Origin: Phallusia fumigata
Taxonomy: Eukaryota > Chordata > Ascidiacea > Phlebobranchia > Ascidiidae
Length of the DNA: 34,204 nucleotides
NCBI GenBank assembly: GCA_008931825.1
Contig: QXVZ01031710.1
Span: forward strand, 1-34,204
Direction of reading: 5' to 3'
Shown here one piece after another: positions 1 through 11,074 of this stretch. Positions within the stretch are counted from its first letter, which is position 1. Each line of letters opens with the position of its first letter. Both the position numbers and the translations under genes were made by a program. A model generated the notes under the pieces. It searched no databases, was not told where the DNA came from, and worked only from the letters and a program-made list of their open reading frames with translations.

Positions 1-36
1 TTAACAACAAGTAATATCTACTTTTGTTCTTTTTAG

Positions 37-152
37 GTCCGTTCGTGATGAACAAGCCGGAGGAAATTCAATCAACATTCCTCGACTTTCAACTGGGAAG
101 AAATGGTTTCGAGCGCGCCCCCCAGTGGCGGAGCGAGCGCTCCAAGGCGTGA
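37..152 (+). CDS. pir: Pirin, terminal coding exon (partial gene)
   Basis: A pyrimidine-rich tract ending in AG at 35-36 is followed by an open frame from 39 (bases 37-38 finish a split codon, probably Gly if the previous exon ends in G) to a TGA at 150-152. The 37 residues begin PFVMNKPEEI and contain LGRNGFERAPQW. This is the C-terminal end of animal pirin, whose last segment typically reads GPFVMN..EEI...DF....NGFERA..W. Pirin is a two-domain cupin protein that binds iron, is found in nucleus and cytoplasm, and is reported as a redox-dependent coregulator of NF-kB; bacterial relatives have quercetinase activity. Its metal-binding His/Glu residues are in the N-terminal cupin, outside the window, so activity cannot be judged. 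The gene runs towards the phosphatase gene on the other strand. Identification rests on recalled family sequence and is strong for such a short exon. Confidence 0.92.
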
Positions 153-906
153 AATAGCGCCACCTAATGGATTTCTCCCCTCCTCCCAGACCTCAAACTT
201 TAATTGAACGTTCCAGAATTCATCCGTCTTATTGTTTAACCGCTTTTTCATGCAGCGGTGTGTGTCTCTTTGCCGCCGTCTAGCGGACGTATTTTAGGGC
301 AATTTGCCAAAACCTTTAACGAATAATTTTTTGCACTTGAAGATAATTTTTATTCTTGCGGCAAAGAGTGTATTTGCTGTTTGTTGGGCATTTGCGCGGA
401 GGCGGTAAAAAACATTTAAACCAGATTTAATATACTTCACAACAGAAACGCGGTTTTGGACAATTCAACATAAACGATGTCACAATTAAGTATATTGTGT
501 TGTTTGACAGAATGTTAATCTTTCATACAGTTTAATGTAATTTTCGACTTGTTTCGTTCTACCAACTGTTCCACGCGACAACAAAACTGCAAATAGATTA
601 CGACTCGCCTATTTGGTTGTCTTAAAAACTAACATGCTATTTTGTTTTACTTCAAATCTAACAGTTTGTGTGTTAAATGAAGCATAGCACACATTTCGAC
701 GTCATAAATTGTATTTACTTCTTATCTTCTGGTTTGCATTCATAAAATACAACCGCCCTTGTAAAGCTTTAAACTGCCCAAGTTTTTTTGTTTTCCAGCA
801 GTTATTTGCAATCTCGACTTTGCTATTTAAACCAATCGTATACATATGCCTACACTGAAATTTACGGTTCTAATGTAAACTTCCACTTTATCACAACTTA
901 AAGGGC

Positions 907-912
907 AATAAA
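907..912 (+). promoter_or_regulatory. Possible poly(A) signal AATAAA downstream of pirin
   Basis: This is the first exact AATAAA on the plus strand after the pirin stop codon, about 755 bases downstream. No other canonical signal was seen between. An earlier variant signal could be used instead, so this is a weak call. Confidence 0.25.
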
Positions 913-1278
913 TTTCGTTTTTTTCCTTCCACTGCACGACAAAACCAAACTGTCCAATGTAAATTCTAACTTTAATTGCAGGTAGTGTTGTTTCTATGTT
1001 GTCTGTGTTATTTCGCGCTTACTCAACAACACCTCGTCGTTTTGTGGTCGTCATCTAATCAATCGCAAACCGTCAGTACATGACTGTAGCTATAACGTCG
1101 GTAGCGTAGAGATCCCTCCGAGATTCCGTAGAAGTAGTTTGTGTGTGTTTCCATTCTTACCAACCCGGTCTTCCAACGCCCTGGCAAAGCCCATTCACAA
1201 ATCTGATGCAACCGCGGTACCGTTGGGGAAGTCCCCTCAAACTTGAATTTTACTTCTTCGACTTTTCTTGTCCGCACC

Positions 1279-1400
1279 GGGTTTCTTAACGAGCTTTGTG
1301 CATTCAAGCGTAAAAAAACGTCGAAATCTTGTCTTCGCGCGTTTAATTTGTCCAAAAAAAAAATGTTTTGGATAATTGCACAAAGCTCGTTTGGGAACCC
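1279..1400. repeat. Imperfect inverted repeat, about 24-bp arms
   Basis: The arm at 1279-1302 and the reverse complement of 1377-1400 agree at 21 of 24 positions by eye, around a core TGCACAAAGCTCGTT. The 74-bp interval between is A/T rich. A third copy of the core lies at 20851-20872, so this is likely part of a dispersed element such as a MITE rather than a chance hairpin. Confidence 0.6.
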
Positions 1401-2485
1401 GTTTCAAGCAATCCGGCAAGTCATGTATGTAATAAATACCACTGTTTTGCATCCCGCTTTAACACAATACGCTACTTGGTTTGTGACGTCATAGTGATGT
1501 TTTTGTCGGCACTTTCGCGTTGTGAAATAAATCGTAACGATGTCTGTAATTTTTGATGTTTGGTATGAAATTATTGATTGGGTGAAATCCGTTGTTGTAG
1601 AAAGCAAAAAGAGTCTCGAAACAACGACCTTGAAAATAACCTTAAAAACCAGCAATTCGACGTTTTTTTGTGGTACAGAGTTTACATCCAGAAAGAGATC
1701 GTTTTCGCTTTTTAAAAATTTTAGTTTTAAACCAACAGCAGCAGAACGAATTGAGTAAGATAAATGACCAACTAATATTATTCGGAAAGTTTCATTAAAA
1801 TCAAATAACCGACACGCACAACAATATATTCGCAAGATAGTAAAAAATCCGTATAAGTTAGGATTACGAATTTGACTGACGCTGTCCCATAAGGAAGCAG
1901 GAAATTTTACAAGCTCTGGGAAGAACAGGTAATTTTTGGTTCATTTACACAATCTGAGCCTTTGCACAGAAGCTGCTAGTTTTGTCTCAGCAAAATATTC
2001 TGAGTTAGAGGCTAACACTAACCACCGATGTTAAGTAAAGAGGGTGAGGTTCGACAGGAAAAGACCCTGCCGGATAGTTTCACCCATATTGTCTGCTGTG
2101 GCTTGAATCAATTCTCACTCAAGAATCCCAGCCTATTAACACCGCAAACCATCATTGTAACTTCTACCAATGCAGCAAGACATTTTAAAAATTCGAAGAT
2201 CTCATCCACTTAGCAAGCTACCTGATTAATGTACATACTTTGGCCTAGCAAAATAATAGAAAGATTCAATTCGAACCAAAACCGAAGTACACAATGGGAC
2301 TAACTGTGGCTCAACCCTAAATAGGTCGTAGAATTAAAATAATAGACATCAATCGTAAGCAAAAAAAGGTGGTTACTGATATGCTTAGACAAATATACAG
2401 GTGTTTACCGGTTGATGGACGTAGAATGTGTGGAGGTTGCTGATGCCGTGACGTAAGTAGAGAAGATGGCGCATCTGTAGCGGAG

Positions 2486-2515
2486 AAAATTAAAATTAAA
2501 ATTAAAATTAAAATT
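2486..2515. repeat. Microsatellite (AAAATT)x5
   Basis: Five perfect tandem copies of the hexamer AAAATT. There is no sign that it is coding. Confidence 0.95.
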
Positions 2516-4605
2516 GATTTCACGCTCGCGTAAAAAAATGATAAAAAATGCGGCGTGCTTGATGGATATGCAAAAAAACGAACACGCCTGAGCTACAAGA
2601 GGCGCTATAAATATATTTCTCCCTAAATCGTTTAAACATCCTCTTCAATAACGTTTAGTAGTCAAAGTGCAAATGCTACCGTCAACATTACTAGCACAAA
2701 TTATTGCGGCAGGCCCTAACTGTCACAATAAACTCTTCGTCCTCACCTCATTCCAGGTTTTCCAATGCGAAATTTCAACAACCTAGTTTAGCAGCCCGTG
2801 GTACGTTTCAGCAAATTCCACAAACTTTTGTTGAGGCTCTAAGCTGAACAAGATAAATAATGTTTTACGTTTTTTAAAAAGCTTAAATAAGGGCATTGGT
2901 AACTGACATCTTACTACATAGTATCTTATAAGCCATTCTCAATCACAGCAAACTCTGACAGTTTACAAACAAAACTGCTCTTTAACAACGTAAACATTGA
3001 GCACATTTTTCTTGACGCCTCAAGTCAACTTCACAAACTGCGCGAGGCTCAGATTTACGCGCGAGAAATTCCAACACGGATTGGTTGCAGTGCGTTTGAG
3101 GCTCAGTCATGCGTGTCAAGTTAAAGCAAATAATAAATTTTGGGGTGTGTTTTTACCAAGGATATTCGCTTGCCATTGGAACTACAGAACTACACCACAA
3201 TGAAGTAAATAAACTTAATGTCAAAATTCAAAGGCAACAAAATATAACCAATCTAAACGATTACTTAAATAAACATGTACTTTTATGTGAACACAGCCAA
3301 TCTATCATGCATGATCATTTTACTTTCAGGCAACACAACAAGAATACAACAGGTTTGTCAAAAAATTTGGGAACAAAGTTTTACTTTGATCCACCGGTGG
3401 GTATCACTTGTAACTGACCTTATCTATTCAAGTTTGATGAATTCAAGCATGTATTTGTGAAATCAGTATTTTATCAGTGCACTGTATGGCAGCATGAACG
3501 ATTAATTAACTCCGTCTGAGGTAACAAACGTAAAACAACTATTTTTTCCCCCATGATCCTGTTCCCAATCATTATTTGGCTGGGTGATGGGTGTTTTAGT
3601 CATAGTGCTGTTGCACTGGTTCAAAACCTTTTTTATTCCACATATGCATTTAGCCAACATTCCAAGCCTAAATTCTCCCATCGGAAAGCCAGCTCGTAAA
3701 TAATATGTTAAATCAGTATATGGCAGTTGATGATGCGGTGTCAGTTTTGGATCAGTGCTTTACCTATTATCGCAATTTAAATTCTTCGCAAGCCAAACTG
3801 GCTCCATGAAGGTTATAATCCGACGTGACGTATGAGAAACCTGGGTCACAAACTAACTTCCGATTCGCTTCTGCTTCTGTAAATACTTCGCACTTCTATT
3901 TAAAAACCCGAAGATAAAATTAGAACGAGGCGATCGCGCGTTTCTCGATTCAAAAACCGCCCGAAGTTATTTGCAGCGCTGCATGATTGCCAGGAATGCG
4001 ATGACGTCATCATGAATTTCAACGTCACAAGTGAACTTGTGTCGAAATAGTTCAGGTGTTAATTTCATACATTAAGCAACTGTTGGCCTCTCGGCCGTTT
4101 CCTTTTTGGGGGCAAAATGTCTGGGGGGACTTTAAATTTTACGTGTATCATGTGTTAACGAAAATTTGAGAGATAGATTGTTGTTGTTTTTGAAACAGCA
4201 ATAGAAAGGATGCGAGGAGGCCTAAGCGTATAAATTTGTTCTGAAGGTTCATAAAAATATTTCAACTTTTTTCTTAACCCCCTTTTTTTGACTACTCAAC
4301 TTAATTCGGCCCTGGCTGCACCTTTTACTCTTTAACCTGATAAAATTATTTCTAACTCTTGCCAACTAAATACTTTTAAGTTACCTTGTAACCTTTTATA
4401 CATCTCTTCTAAAGCTCGTGTTTCTGTTTCTGCTGCATTAAGACAACACAGATGTATTTGATGCGTTCATTTTTTATTCCTTCAAAATATTCTTGTTGTT
4501 TTCATTTTGTCGTAGTTTTTATACACAGCCGTACACAGGGACCACTCGGCCTACAGTCGGAATACGCGTACCGAAGTACAAGTAATATTCACACGTACAA
4601 TCACA

Positions 4606-4622
4606 CAGACAGACAGACGGAC
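4606..4622. repeat. Short CAGA-type tandem run
   Basis: About four units of CAGA/CGGA within a generally CA-rich stretch. It is a minor simple repeat. Confidence 0.7.
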
Positions 4623-5278
4623 AAGGATAATATAACAAGCATACAGCAACACGCGCACAGACGGCGGTCCAACAAGCAACAACAACAAAATTCATGTTGT
4701 CCGAAACAGTCAAACAATTGCGTTAGTTTTTTTTAAGGTTGTCTTATTGTTTAGGGAAAATTCCTCAAGTTGTTTTGGGGAAATGTTTGTTGTTTGGGGA
4801 AGTCCCTAATGGGTGGGGAAACTTTTGAAACATTCAGAACCCTCCGAACACGGCGCGACTTTCACAACAACGACAAAGAAACAGCGGTTTCGGGTTTTCG
4901 GGATAAAGCGATTGTTTGCAAGAAAAAAACGCGAACGAAAAAAACAACGGGTGGAAAACGCAACAATAAAATCCAAGTGCGCGAAAAAAACAAAAAAACT
5001 AAACAAAACGGGGTATTTCCCGCTTTGCGTACCGCCTAACCTACTGTTCGAAATGTTGTGGTTACAACCTTATGTGATGCGTTTGGTGTGGACTGTTTTA
5101 AGCCAAAAGAAATCGGTTTGATGTTGTAGGATGACTCAGTTGGTTGAACAAAACCTGGATTTGCTAGCTGCGTTAAGGGATGCAAGTTTAAGCAAAAAAA
5201 AGTTGCCCAGTTTACGACGTTACAAAATGACTTAATTGGCTGAACAAATCCTACAGGCCTCCGATGAATCTAGGGTGA

Positions 5279-5284
5279 TTTATT
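5279..5284 (-). promoter_or_regulatory. Candidate poly(A) signal for the phosphatase gene
   Basis: TTTATT on the plus strand reads AATAAA on the minus strand, about 640 bases past the phosphatase stop codon at 5921. If used, the 3' UTR spans roughly 5260-5920 and would contain the RFX/octamer block at 5508-5561. Confidence 0.4.
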
Positions 5285-5507
5285 ATTTTGCAGTAAAGGC
5301 TCCGGGAAGCACTTTTAGTCGTTTGTGTGAACGCCCTCTTGGTCGAAGGAGTTAAACATTCGTTTTCTCCTAAACAACTGTCGTCCTCAGCAGAACCTCT
5401 CCGCCGAGCTACGCGCGCTGACTCGATAAAGAACGACAGCTGTTCGATTGTTACGCGACGAAACGTCATAAGCGACCCGACGATGGCCTTGTCAGCGGCG
5501 CGCGGTC

Positions 5508-5561
5508 GTTGCTATGGGAGACGCGCGGGCTTTAATGCAAATCAGCGGTTGCCATGGAGAC
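5508..5561. promoter_or_regulatory. RFX X-box / octamer / RFX X-box block
   Basis: GTTGCTATGGGAGAC at 5508-5522, ATGCAAAT at 5535-5542 and GTTGCCATGGAGAC at 5548-5561. The outer two fit the RFX-family X-box (RYYNYY, 1-3 spacer bases, RRNRAC). The middle one is the exact POU octamer. The X-boxes start 40 bp apart. The block lies in a GC-rich 400-bp stretch just beyond the phosphatase stop codon, either in its 3' UTR or in an enhancer or promoter between the two convergent genes. Function is inferred from motifs only. Confidence 0.55.
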
Positions 5562-5920
5562 AGGGGAAGCACCGTGACTTGTATCGCGGATTCGAAATTC
5601 ATTGTGCTCGACAGCACCGATGTCACGTGGTTTCGTGTTTGCATAGCTTGCTTTGTTACGTCATCACTGCGTCGGTTTTACGTCATAATGGTGAGGGGTC
5701 CGTCGTAGTTTGCAACGGGGTCGCGCGGCGCGGGGTTATTTGATGGATGAAGTTTAAAAAACGAAAATGGAAAAGTAATTATGACAACATAGAAATCTGA
5801 GCGTCGCTTGGCGACGGGGTCACGTGATGGTCACTGCGGGCTGGGGGGATAATAATTTTCTAACTCGGCCCCAGAGCGAGTAGGTAAAAGATTTGTGGAA
5901 GAAAAAGATTCGAGGAGTTC

Positions 5921-7457
5921 CTATGAGCAGCTTATCATCTCCACGCTGTTGCAATGGCTTAACACTGTCTGCGCGGAGCTTGACGCCGGCGCGCTCGTTC
6001 GGCCGGGAATCGGCGCTGCGTTTCCCGCATCGTCCTTTTTTGCGCCCCGGGGTTTTCTCCAACGCGGTTTAAGGTCATTGCCAGCCACCAGCTGGAAAGG
6101 TTCGCCTGTTCCGTTCGCGCAAATCCGCACGTGTGACGTTTGGGCGGTGGTTTGGGGCGGTAGGGCGCCTCCTGCGCTGCGTGGCGCCTCCTTCTGATGT
6201 AGGGATGGGTTGTAGCTGGTAGAAGGGCCAGCCTGCCAGCAGTTCTTGCCCACAACCGACAAGGGGTCCTCCTTAGCCGCAACCGGCGACGACAAGGTAA
6301 GTGACGACATCCTATCAGCGCTGGGACTTGCACAGGACATCGCCATCACCGAAGTGTCAGACCTTGATCTCGGCAGCTGCGGGTCCTGGCTCCTCGATCG
6401 GCTCTGTACCGCACTCTGGTGGTTGCTAAGCACCTGCTGCTTGGTGCCACGCAACGCCCGATAGTCGTAGGCCGAGCGCACGTTCAGGTTGAACGACTTC
6501 TTGAGCACTTTGGGGCTTCGCGTCTTACGGGAGATGAACGAGTCCGTCCGCGGGGATTTGGGCGACGCAAAGCCGCCGCCGACGAAATACGAACCTGATG
6601 TCGGGTCAGTGATACTGCGGTTGCGCGGCGACGGCGGAGACGCTACGTCATCGTCGGCGTGACGCATTTCGACGTCATTGCTCATGCGTGACGTCACCGG
6701 GGGGTTCCCGTTTTGATAGAAAGCGTTCGGGGTGTTTGGGGCGGTCGCGGCGCGGGTGAAATCTGGAAGACGGGGACGGCGTCGCTCAGTGGACCCGGGT
6801 TGAGATGAGTTGCTGCCGAGGACGGCGTAGAGGTGCTTGCTGGAGAGACCGAAGCCAGGTTTGCACCGCGGGAGGCTGTTCGACTTCTGCATGTCGTGTT
6901 TTCCGTGTGCAGGAAGTTCGTAATTGCGCGCGTAAGGAATCGCGTCGTCGCGTTCTTCTTCGCATTCATCTTCGCGTCCATCGCTCCCTAAGCGCCGCGA
7001 ATGGGGTTCGGTGGGGGGCGCCGATACATGGAGGTCCAAAATCACCCCAGCTCCCCCGGGGGTCGTCACGTTGGGGTACAAATGTCTCTCCAGGCCCCTT
7101 CCGTTGCAGTCGGAGGTATGGGGGCCCTGGGTGACGGGTAAATCCCCGAATGCAGTCTTATCCAGGGCAGGTCCCTTCCTTCGCCGACAGAACGATGAAA
7201 TCGCCGTCTTTGTCGGCTTCGTCGGCTCAACGCTTGTTGTCGTCTTAGGAGGTTGAACTTCAATTTTCGGGATAGAGGGCTGGTGCAGGTTAACAGTTGT
7301 GCTGGCCGGCGTTGGCATGGGCGGCTTGGTTTCGGTTGGCGCCATCGTGCGGGGATGACTCATGCGTCCGTTTTTCCGCAAGATGGTTTCAAATTCCATG
7401 AGCTGACCGAGGAAGTTGAAGTTGGGCGAAATAGTCGGCCGCTTTTCTTTTACAAAT
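5921..7457 (-). CDS. dusp8/16: DUSP8/16-type MAP-kinase phosphatase, last coding exon: end of catalytic domain plus long tail
   Basis: The acceptor CAG (7458-7460 on plus) opens an exon of 1 base plus 511 codons and a stop. Its first residues, FVKEKRPTISPNFNFLGQL, are the end of the DSP catalytic domain and nearly identical to vertebrate DUSP16. The Met in LMEFE is internal, not a start. The rest, about 490 residues, is disordered and rich in Ser, Arg and Pro. It has a basic patch (CRRRKGP) and many SP/TP sites (SPPSPR, SPKSPR, RSPK), and the segment LKKSFNLNVRS lines up with LKRSFSLDIKS in the human DUSP16 tail as I recall it. The C-terminus, CNSVEMISCS, resembles the SGSMEIIEVS end of DUSP16. 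Tails of this subgroup govern stability, shuttling and JNK/p38 choice. Length and end motif suggest the tail is complete. Confidence 0.93.
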
Positions 7458-9129
7458 CTGAAACAAGAAGAAAAAAACTAAGAACGAGATTTAGGCGATG
7501 AAAATAAGAAAAAATAATGGGTTTTGAAATGGTATAAGGGCGCCACATAAAAATCACACGGAAATATAAACCTTGAAACAAAACAAAAACTTCCTCTTGC
7601 TCGTACGTCACAAACCGAGTCAATTGTTTTGTAACAATCAACTTCGGCGTCGGAAAAAACGGGCTCAGGAGATCAACAAGCCGAGGTGAGTGGATTTGCT
7701 CGTAAACAGGGGGTGTCCTTCGCCACTCTGTGACGTAATAGTGCGCAAATAGATCCTCGCGCGCGTCGGCGTTCCGCGCATGCCACACAATCGAACGTTT
7801 ACGACAATGAAAAGCGTCTGTGACGTCACAGAGACAGCGTCCTTGTTCATTGTGGCGAGCGTTTCGATGGGACAATGAGCACAGCTCCTTGTAGCCAGTG
7901 GTCGTGCGCTCGCGGGAGAATGAAAGAGAAAACGGGATAAGGTGGAGGAAACAGCTTTATTGCGCAACAATGAGAGAGATGCGAGCACCGAAATTTTTAT
8001 TTTACAGGTTGGAAGCGAAATTCATGCGGAAATTCTCGAAGGAAAAGCGTTGTGGGGCTTTGTGACAGAAAAACCACTACGCGCGCGTTCACGCTTAAAA
8101 CCGGGATCACGAACTAGTGGAAAGGTCGAATCCTATTAAAAAAGCGTGGGAGGTTCGCGCGGTTTCGACTCTCCGACCAAGATGACGAAAGTTTAAGAGA
8201 GATGACGTTTACGTGTTTTACGTGTTTTACCGAAATCTCAAGATGAAATTTGAATATAATTGCTTTGACGTCATTCAACAATACCGCGACACAAATAGAG
8301 CGACTATGACCTCACAACGTAATTAAGACGTTGTTCGTTATTCACGTGTTGCTGTGAACAGGAAAACACTGCACAAAAAATGTTTTGATTCAAAATCAGG
8401 TATTTCCGCGCGGGGGTGTATTCCGGCGCAACCGCTGTGGAAAGTTCCTCGAGATTTAGTTTGCTTACAGGCAACACACTGAAACCAACTGTCGCCACTA
8501 TAGGAACCACGCAATTGTTGTTGCTCCTTAAAACAATAGAACAACAACGTTCCCCTTAGCTCGAGCAGGTCTTAACATGCCTCGCAACCCATGGGAAAAA
8601 CTAGATGTTGCGAGTAGTATTGAAGCTAGAAGCTACAGCGTCCTTCGGGCGTTGAAACAGTCTCAATGCCGCCTCTCGCGGGGTTACAGGAGACGATAGC
8701 GAAATTTTTTAAGTTTGTTTTACTTCCAGTTGTTAAGGGATTGAGTTTTGCGCTTCACCTGTTGTGCTGAGTTATGTAACGGTCACAAAAAGTTGGTGGA
8801 AGTTTTTGTAGTGTATGTTTTGTTGCTTAAATAAGGAAGCTTATGCCTGTTTCTTTTTGACGCGAGTAAGCGTTTTTTATTAACACACAGTACATTGGGT
8901 TAAGTCTTTTACATCACAAGTATTTCAACCAAAAAGCCTTAGAATATTCAGTTCCTTTATCCTAACAAAAAATATTCTAGATCTTAAAACTCTAAAACAC
9001 CACAAGTCTAGGCTTTGCACTACACAAAAATCGTAGTAAACCATCATGAACTTGTCACGAACTGGGTTTTACCCTTTTTGGAACCACAAATAACAACAAC
9101 AACTTAACCTACACCACATTTCATGTTAC
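7458..9129 (-). other. Phosphatase intron between the catalytic-Cys exon and the tail exon (1,672 bp)
   Basis: Bounded by the donor GTAACA (9124-9129 on plus) and an acceptor ending TTTCAG. It holds TGACGTCA palindromes at 7821 and 8266, a short tandem of ACGTGTTTT near 8215, and several small open frames that cross no splice-consistent boundary. I found no exon in it. Confidence 0.85.
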
Positions 9130-9253
9130 CTGTATGCGTCATCGGATCCAAGTCGCAAGTAATACATGACGTAGGCGATGGCCACCGTAGCAGAGCGAGA
9201 AACTCCAGCGAGACAGTGAACGAGAACTCGCTCGTTCTTGAGACGCGCCGATT
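9130..9253 (-). CDS. dusp8/16: DUSP8/16-type phosphatase, exon carrying the catalytic P-loop
   Basis: The exon is 2 bases, 40 codons, 2 bases. It contains [19 protein letters not shown], the dual-specificity phosphatase signature HCxxGxxRS: the nucleophilic Cys codon is at 9213-9215 and the P-loop Arg is present, so the active site looks intact. The acceptor TTTCAG precedes 9253 and the donor GTAACA follows 9130. The split codons join cleanly: G plus AA gives Glu with the previous exon, AG plus A gives Arg with the next, producing DDAYRFVKEKRP across the junction exactly as in MAP-kinase phosphatases. The enzyme removes phosphates from the Thr-X-Tyr activation loop of MAP kinases; this subclass prefers JNK and p38 (known for the family, not shown here). 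Confidence 0.95.
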
Positions 9254-9714
9254 CTGAAAACAGAACGAACGATGAAAACTTGGGACTAGAGATGTGTTTG
9301 TTTTTTTCAAATTGTAATCTGATCACTTTCGATGGATTTTTTTGCAGCGTTGAGAAAACGGACAATTAACCTGGGGTTTAAAGATGATTGTTACGAAATA
9401 AGTATCTCTGTTTTAAAGGACAATTTCCACAAAATAAACATAAAACAGGATTCCAATCAAAGTTCAGGGATTTTTTGCACATTATTCTATGTAATATTTA
9501 TCTCGGAAGAAACTGCTGCAAAACGGCAGGTAAGTCCTCAACGGAAGATCGACAATTTTTTCGTATATTTTCTCGTGAAGAAAATGGATCGGTGCCACGT
9601 AAATGGCGCAAGTTTAACGACAAAATCGATCGTGGTTCCTGCCGAGATCGATGTCTCGCAGCACTTTCTCTAACTGACAACCAAAAAGGAATCCGGTTTT
9701 AATTTCAGCACCCT

Positions 9715-9728
9715 GTTGCCATGGATAC
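9715..9728 (+). promoter_or_regulatory. RFX X-box-like site GTTGCCATGGATAC
   Basis: Fits GTTNCCATGGNNAC. It is kept in the allelic copy at 12882-12895, with the difference falling just outside the motif. Binding is inferred. Confidence 0.4.
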
Positions 9729-10052
9729 GGTGGGCTGCGGCGCGCGGGTCAAATAAAGGACGAATTCCTTATCGACCGAACACATGAAAATCAGGAATTT
9801 TAACAAAACACCAAAAATGGGGATTTTGGCAAAACGTAGACGAATATCGGAGTTTTTTTAAAAACATAAGAAATTAGGATTTCGTATGCATCATTAAAAG
9901 CATTTTTAAAATTTTAACCAATTTGTGTTACAAAGAGTTCTAGACAACGTAATACCAGTTCAAGATTTGAGAAAACATTCTCAAATGCAGACGGAATCAG
10001 TAGGTACCAATATATGAAAAATATATTTCGCCTAAATTGGCATCGTCAGTTC

Positions 10053-10068
10053 CTTATTCAAATAGAAC
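10053..10068 (-). other. Spliced-leader-like 16-mer, 15/16 match
   Basis: On the minus strand this reads GTTCTATTTGAATAAG, one base from the Ciona spliced leader ATTCTATTTGAATAAG as I remember it. It is followed by GAACTGACG rather than a GT donor, so it is not an intact SL RNA gene. It lies in sense orientation within a phosphatase intron. Confidence 0.6.
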
Positions 10069-10254
10069 ACCAGGTCACATACACTTCAGGCACAAAAATG
10101 TTGCGATGCGTATTAATCTCTATGACAGTCGTACACGCACCCTTGCAAAGACGAGGGGGAGCAGCAATGACACTTGTTGTGACAGAGGAGGTCTGCTAAG
10201 TCTCAGACTCTTATTCTAATCGCTCATAAGCATGGGAAACATAAGCATACCAAC

Positions 10255-10414
10255 CTATGAACTTCACAGCCTCGTCCAAATAGGGAGTGATCTTCTCCTG
10301 ATAGTTATCCCGCACTGCGATCCTCCGGAAGTGTTGATCGTCGAGATGAGGAGGACGAGCGCAGTTGCAACTCACGTTGAGGACGTTGGAGATTGCATTG
10401 TCCTTCATCATCAC
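10255..10414 (-). CDS. dusp8/16: DUSP8/16-type phosphatase, general-acid exon
   Basis: The exon is 53 codons plus one base, with acceptor CAG at 10415-10417 and donor GTTGGT. It reads VMMKDNAISNVLNVSCNC and continues through RIAVRDNYQEKI to DEAVKFI. This matches the DSP core pattern (I..VLN.S, then the V.D loop, then LDEAVKFIE). Asp36 of this exon, in AVRDN, is the expected general acid. The exon joins in phase 0 to the exon ending NDASDE and in phase 1 to the P-loop exon. One base closes a Glu codon across the junction, giving [11 protein letters not shown]. Confidence 0.94.
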
Positions 10415-11074
10415 CTGACGACGGAAAAATAAAAATTAGTCCCAGTAAACTCTTAAATTAGAAAGTCAGAAACTTCTCAAAATCTTTTTACAACGTATTT
10501 TACGATTCCACAACTTGAAAGAAGAATAAAACTTACAGTATTTGATGTTGGTTTTCATACACACGCAAAAAAATAGTTTTGAAAGATCTGACAAAGTATC
10601 AAACCTGTCTTTAAACCTGAATAATTTGCGGCCTAGACGACGTTTGAAGAGAGCAAACAAGACGTGTATTTTTGGATCACTTTGAAGAATAACAGAAATT
10701 TTAAAGCTACGCAATAATTTGAAACGTCAGTGCTTAAATAAACGACTTTTAATTGACAGGTTGACAACTAACGTTTCAATTCAAGATGCCGACGTAATAA
10801 GAGTTACTAAGTGTTTTAACGTCTCGCCATAAATTAGGCGGCGACAAGAAGACACACGAGGCTTTGTTACAACCTACGACTAGCATCCAAAACTTTTCAA
10901 ACAAATGCAGAAGGTTGTATCACTAAGCACGGATCTGTTTATAACTCTTATAATAGCATGCTGGCCCATAATGCTTTGTTCATCAAACGTTTCGGCAAAA
11001 ACCCATGCCAGTAATACGTTGCATCAACGCAAAACACAGAAAATTGCAACAACAAAAACAGCAACAGTACAAAC
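10415..11074 (-). other. Phosphatase intron (660 bp in this copy)
   Basis: It separates the linker exon from the general-acid exon, with donor GTTTGT. From 10771 on, the sequence recurs with indels from 11391. No exon was seen in it. Confidence 0.85.

Larger units (their letters stand above)
153..5278. other. Gene-poor stretch after pirin
   Basis: AT-rich DNA with many short open frames on both strands, none over about 145 codons and none with a family signature I recognise. It starts with the pirin 3' UTR. Inside are an imperfect inverted repeat (1279-1400), a hexanucleotide microsatellite (2486-2515), a short CAGA run (4606-4622), a hAT-like end motif near 3609 and two TGACGTCA palindromes. 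The open frames at 4770-5121 are lysine- and threonine-rich because the DNA is A-rich and do not look like real proteins. Confidence 0.6.
9254..10254 (-). other. Phosphatase intron (1,001 bp), also present as a second allele at 12481-13318
   Basis: It lies between the general-acid exon and the P-loop exon, with donor GTTGGT. It includes an X-box-like GTTGCCATGGATAC at 9715-9728 and a spliced-leader-like 16-mer at 10053-10068. Bases 9279-10177 recur with indels in the contig between the Ns at 12480 and 13319. Confidence 0.85.

Noticed and set aside
5327-5743. 138-codon open frame on the plus strand
   Set aside because: It sits in a GC-rich block where stops are rare, is Arg/Cys/His-rich without any family feature, and overlaps the probable 3' UTR of the phosphatase.
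5895-7256. Several plus-strand open frames opposite the phosphatase tail
   Set aside because: They are shadows of the GC-rich coding exon on the minus strand.
7399-7399. Met at the start of the tail open frame as a translation start
   Set aside because: The frame continues upstream to a proper acceptor and encodes conserved catalytic-domain residues, so this Met is internal.
9332-9702. Open frames of about 110 codons on plus, repeated at 12482-12844
   Set aside because: Both lie in a phosphatase intron. Persistence in the second copy is due to allelism, and the N-terminal parts differ by indels.
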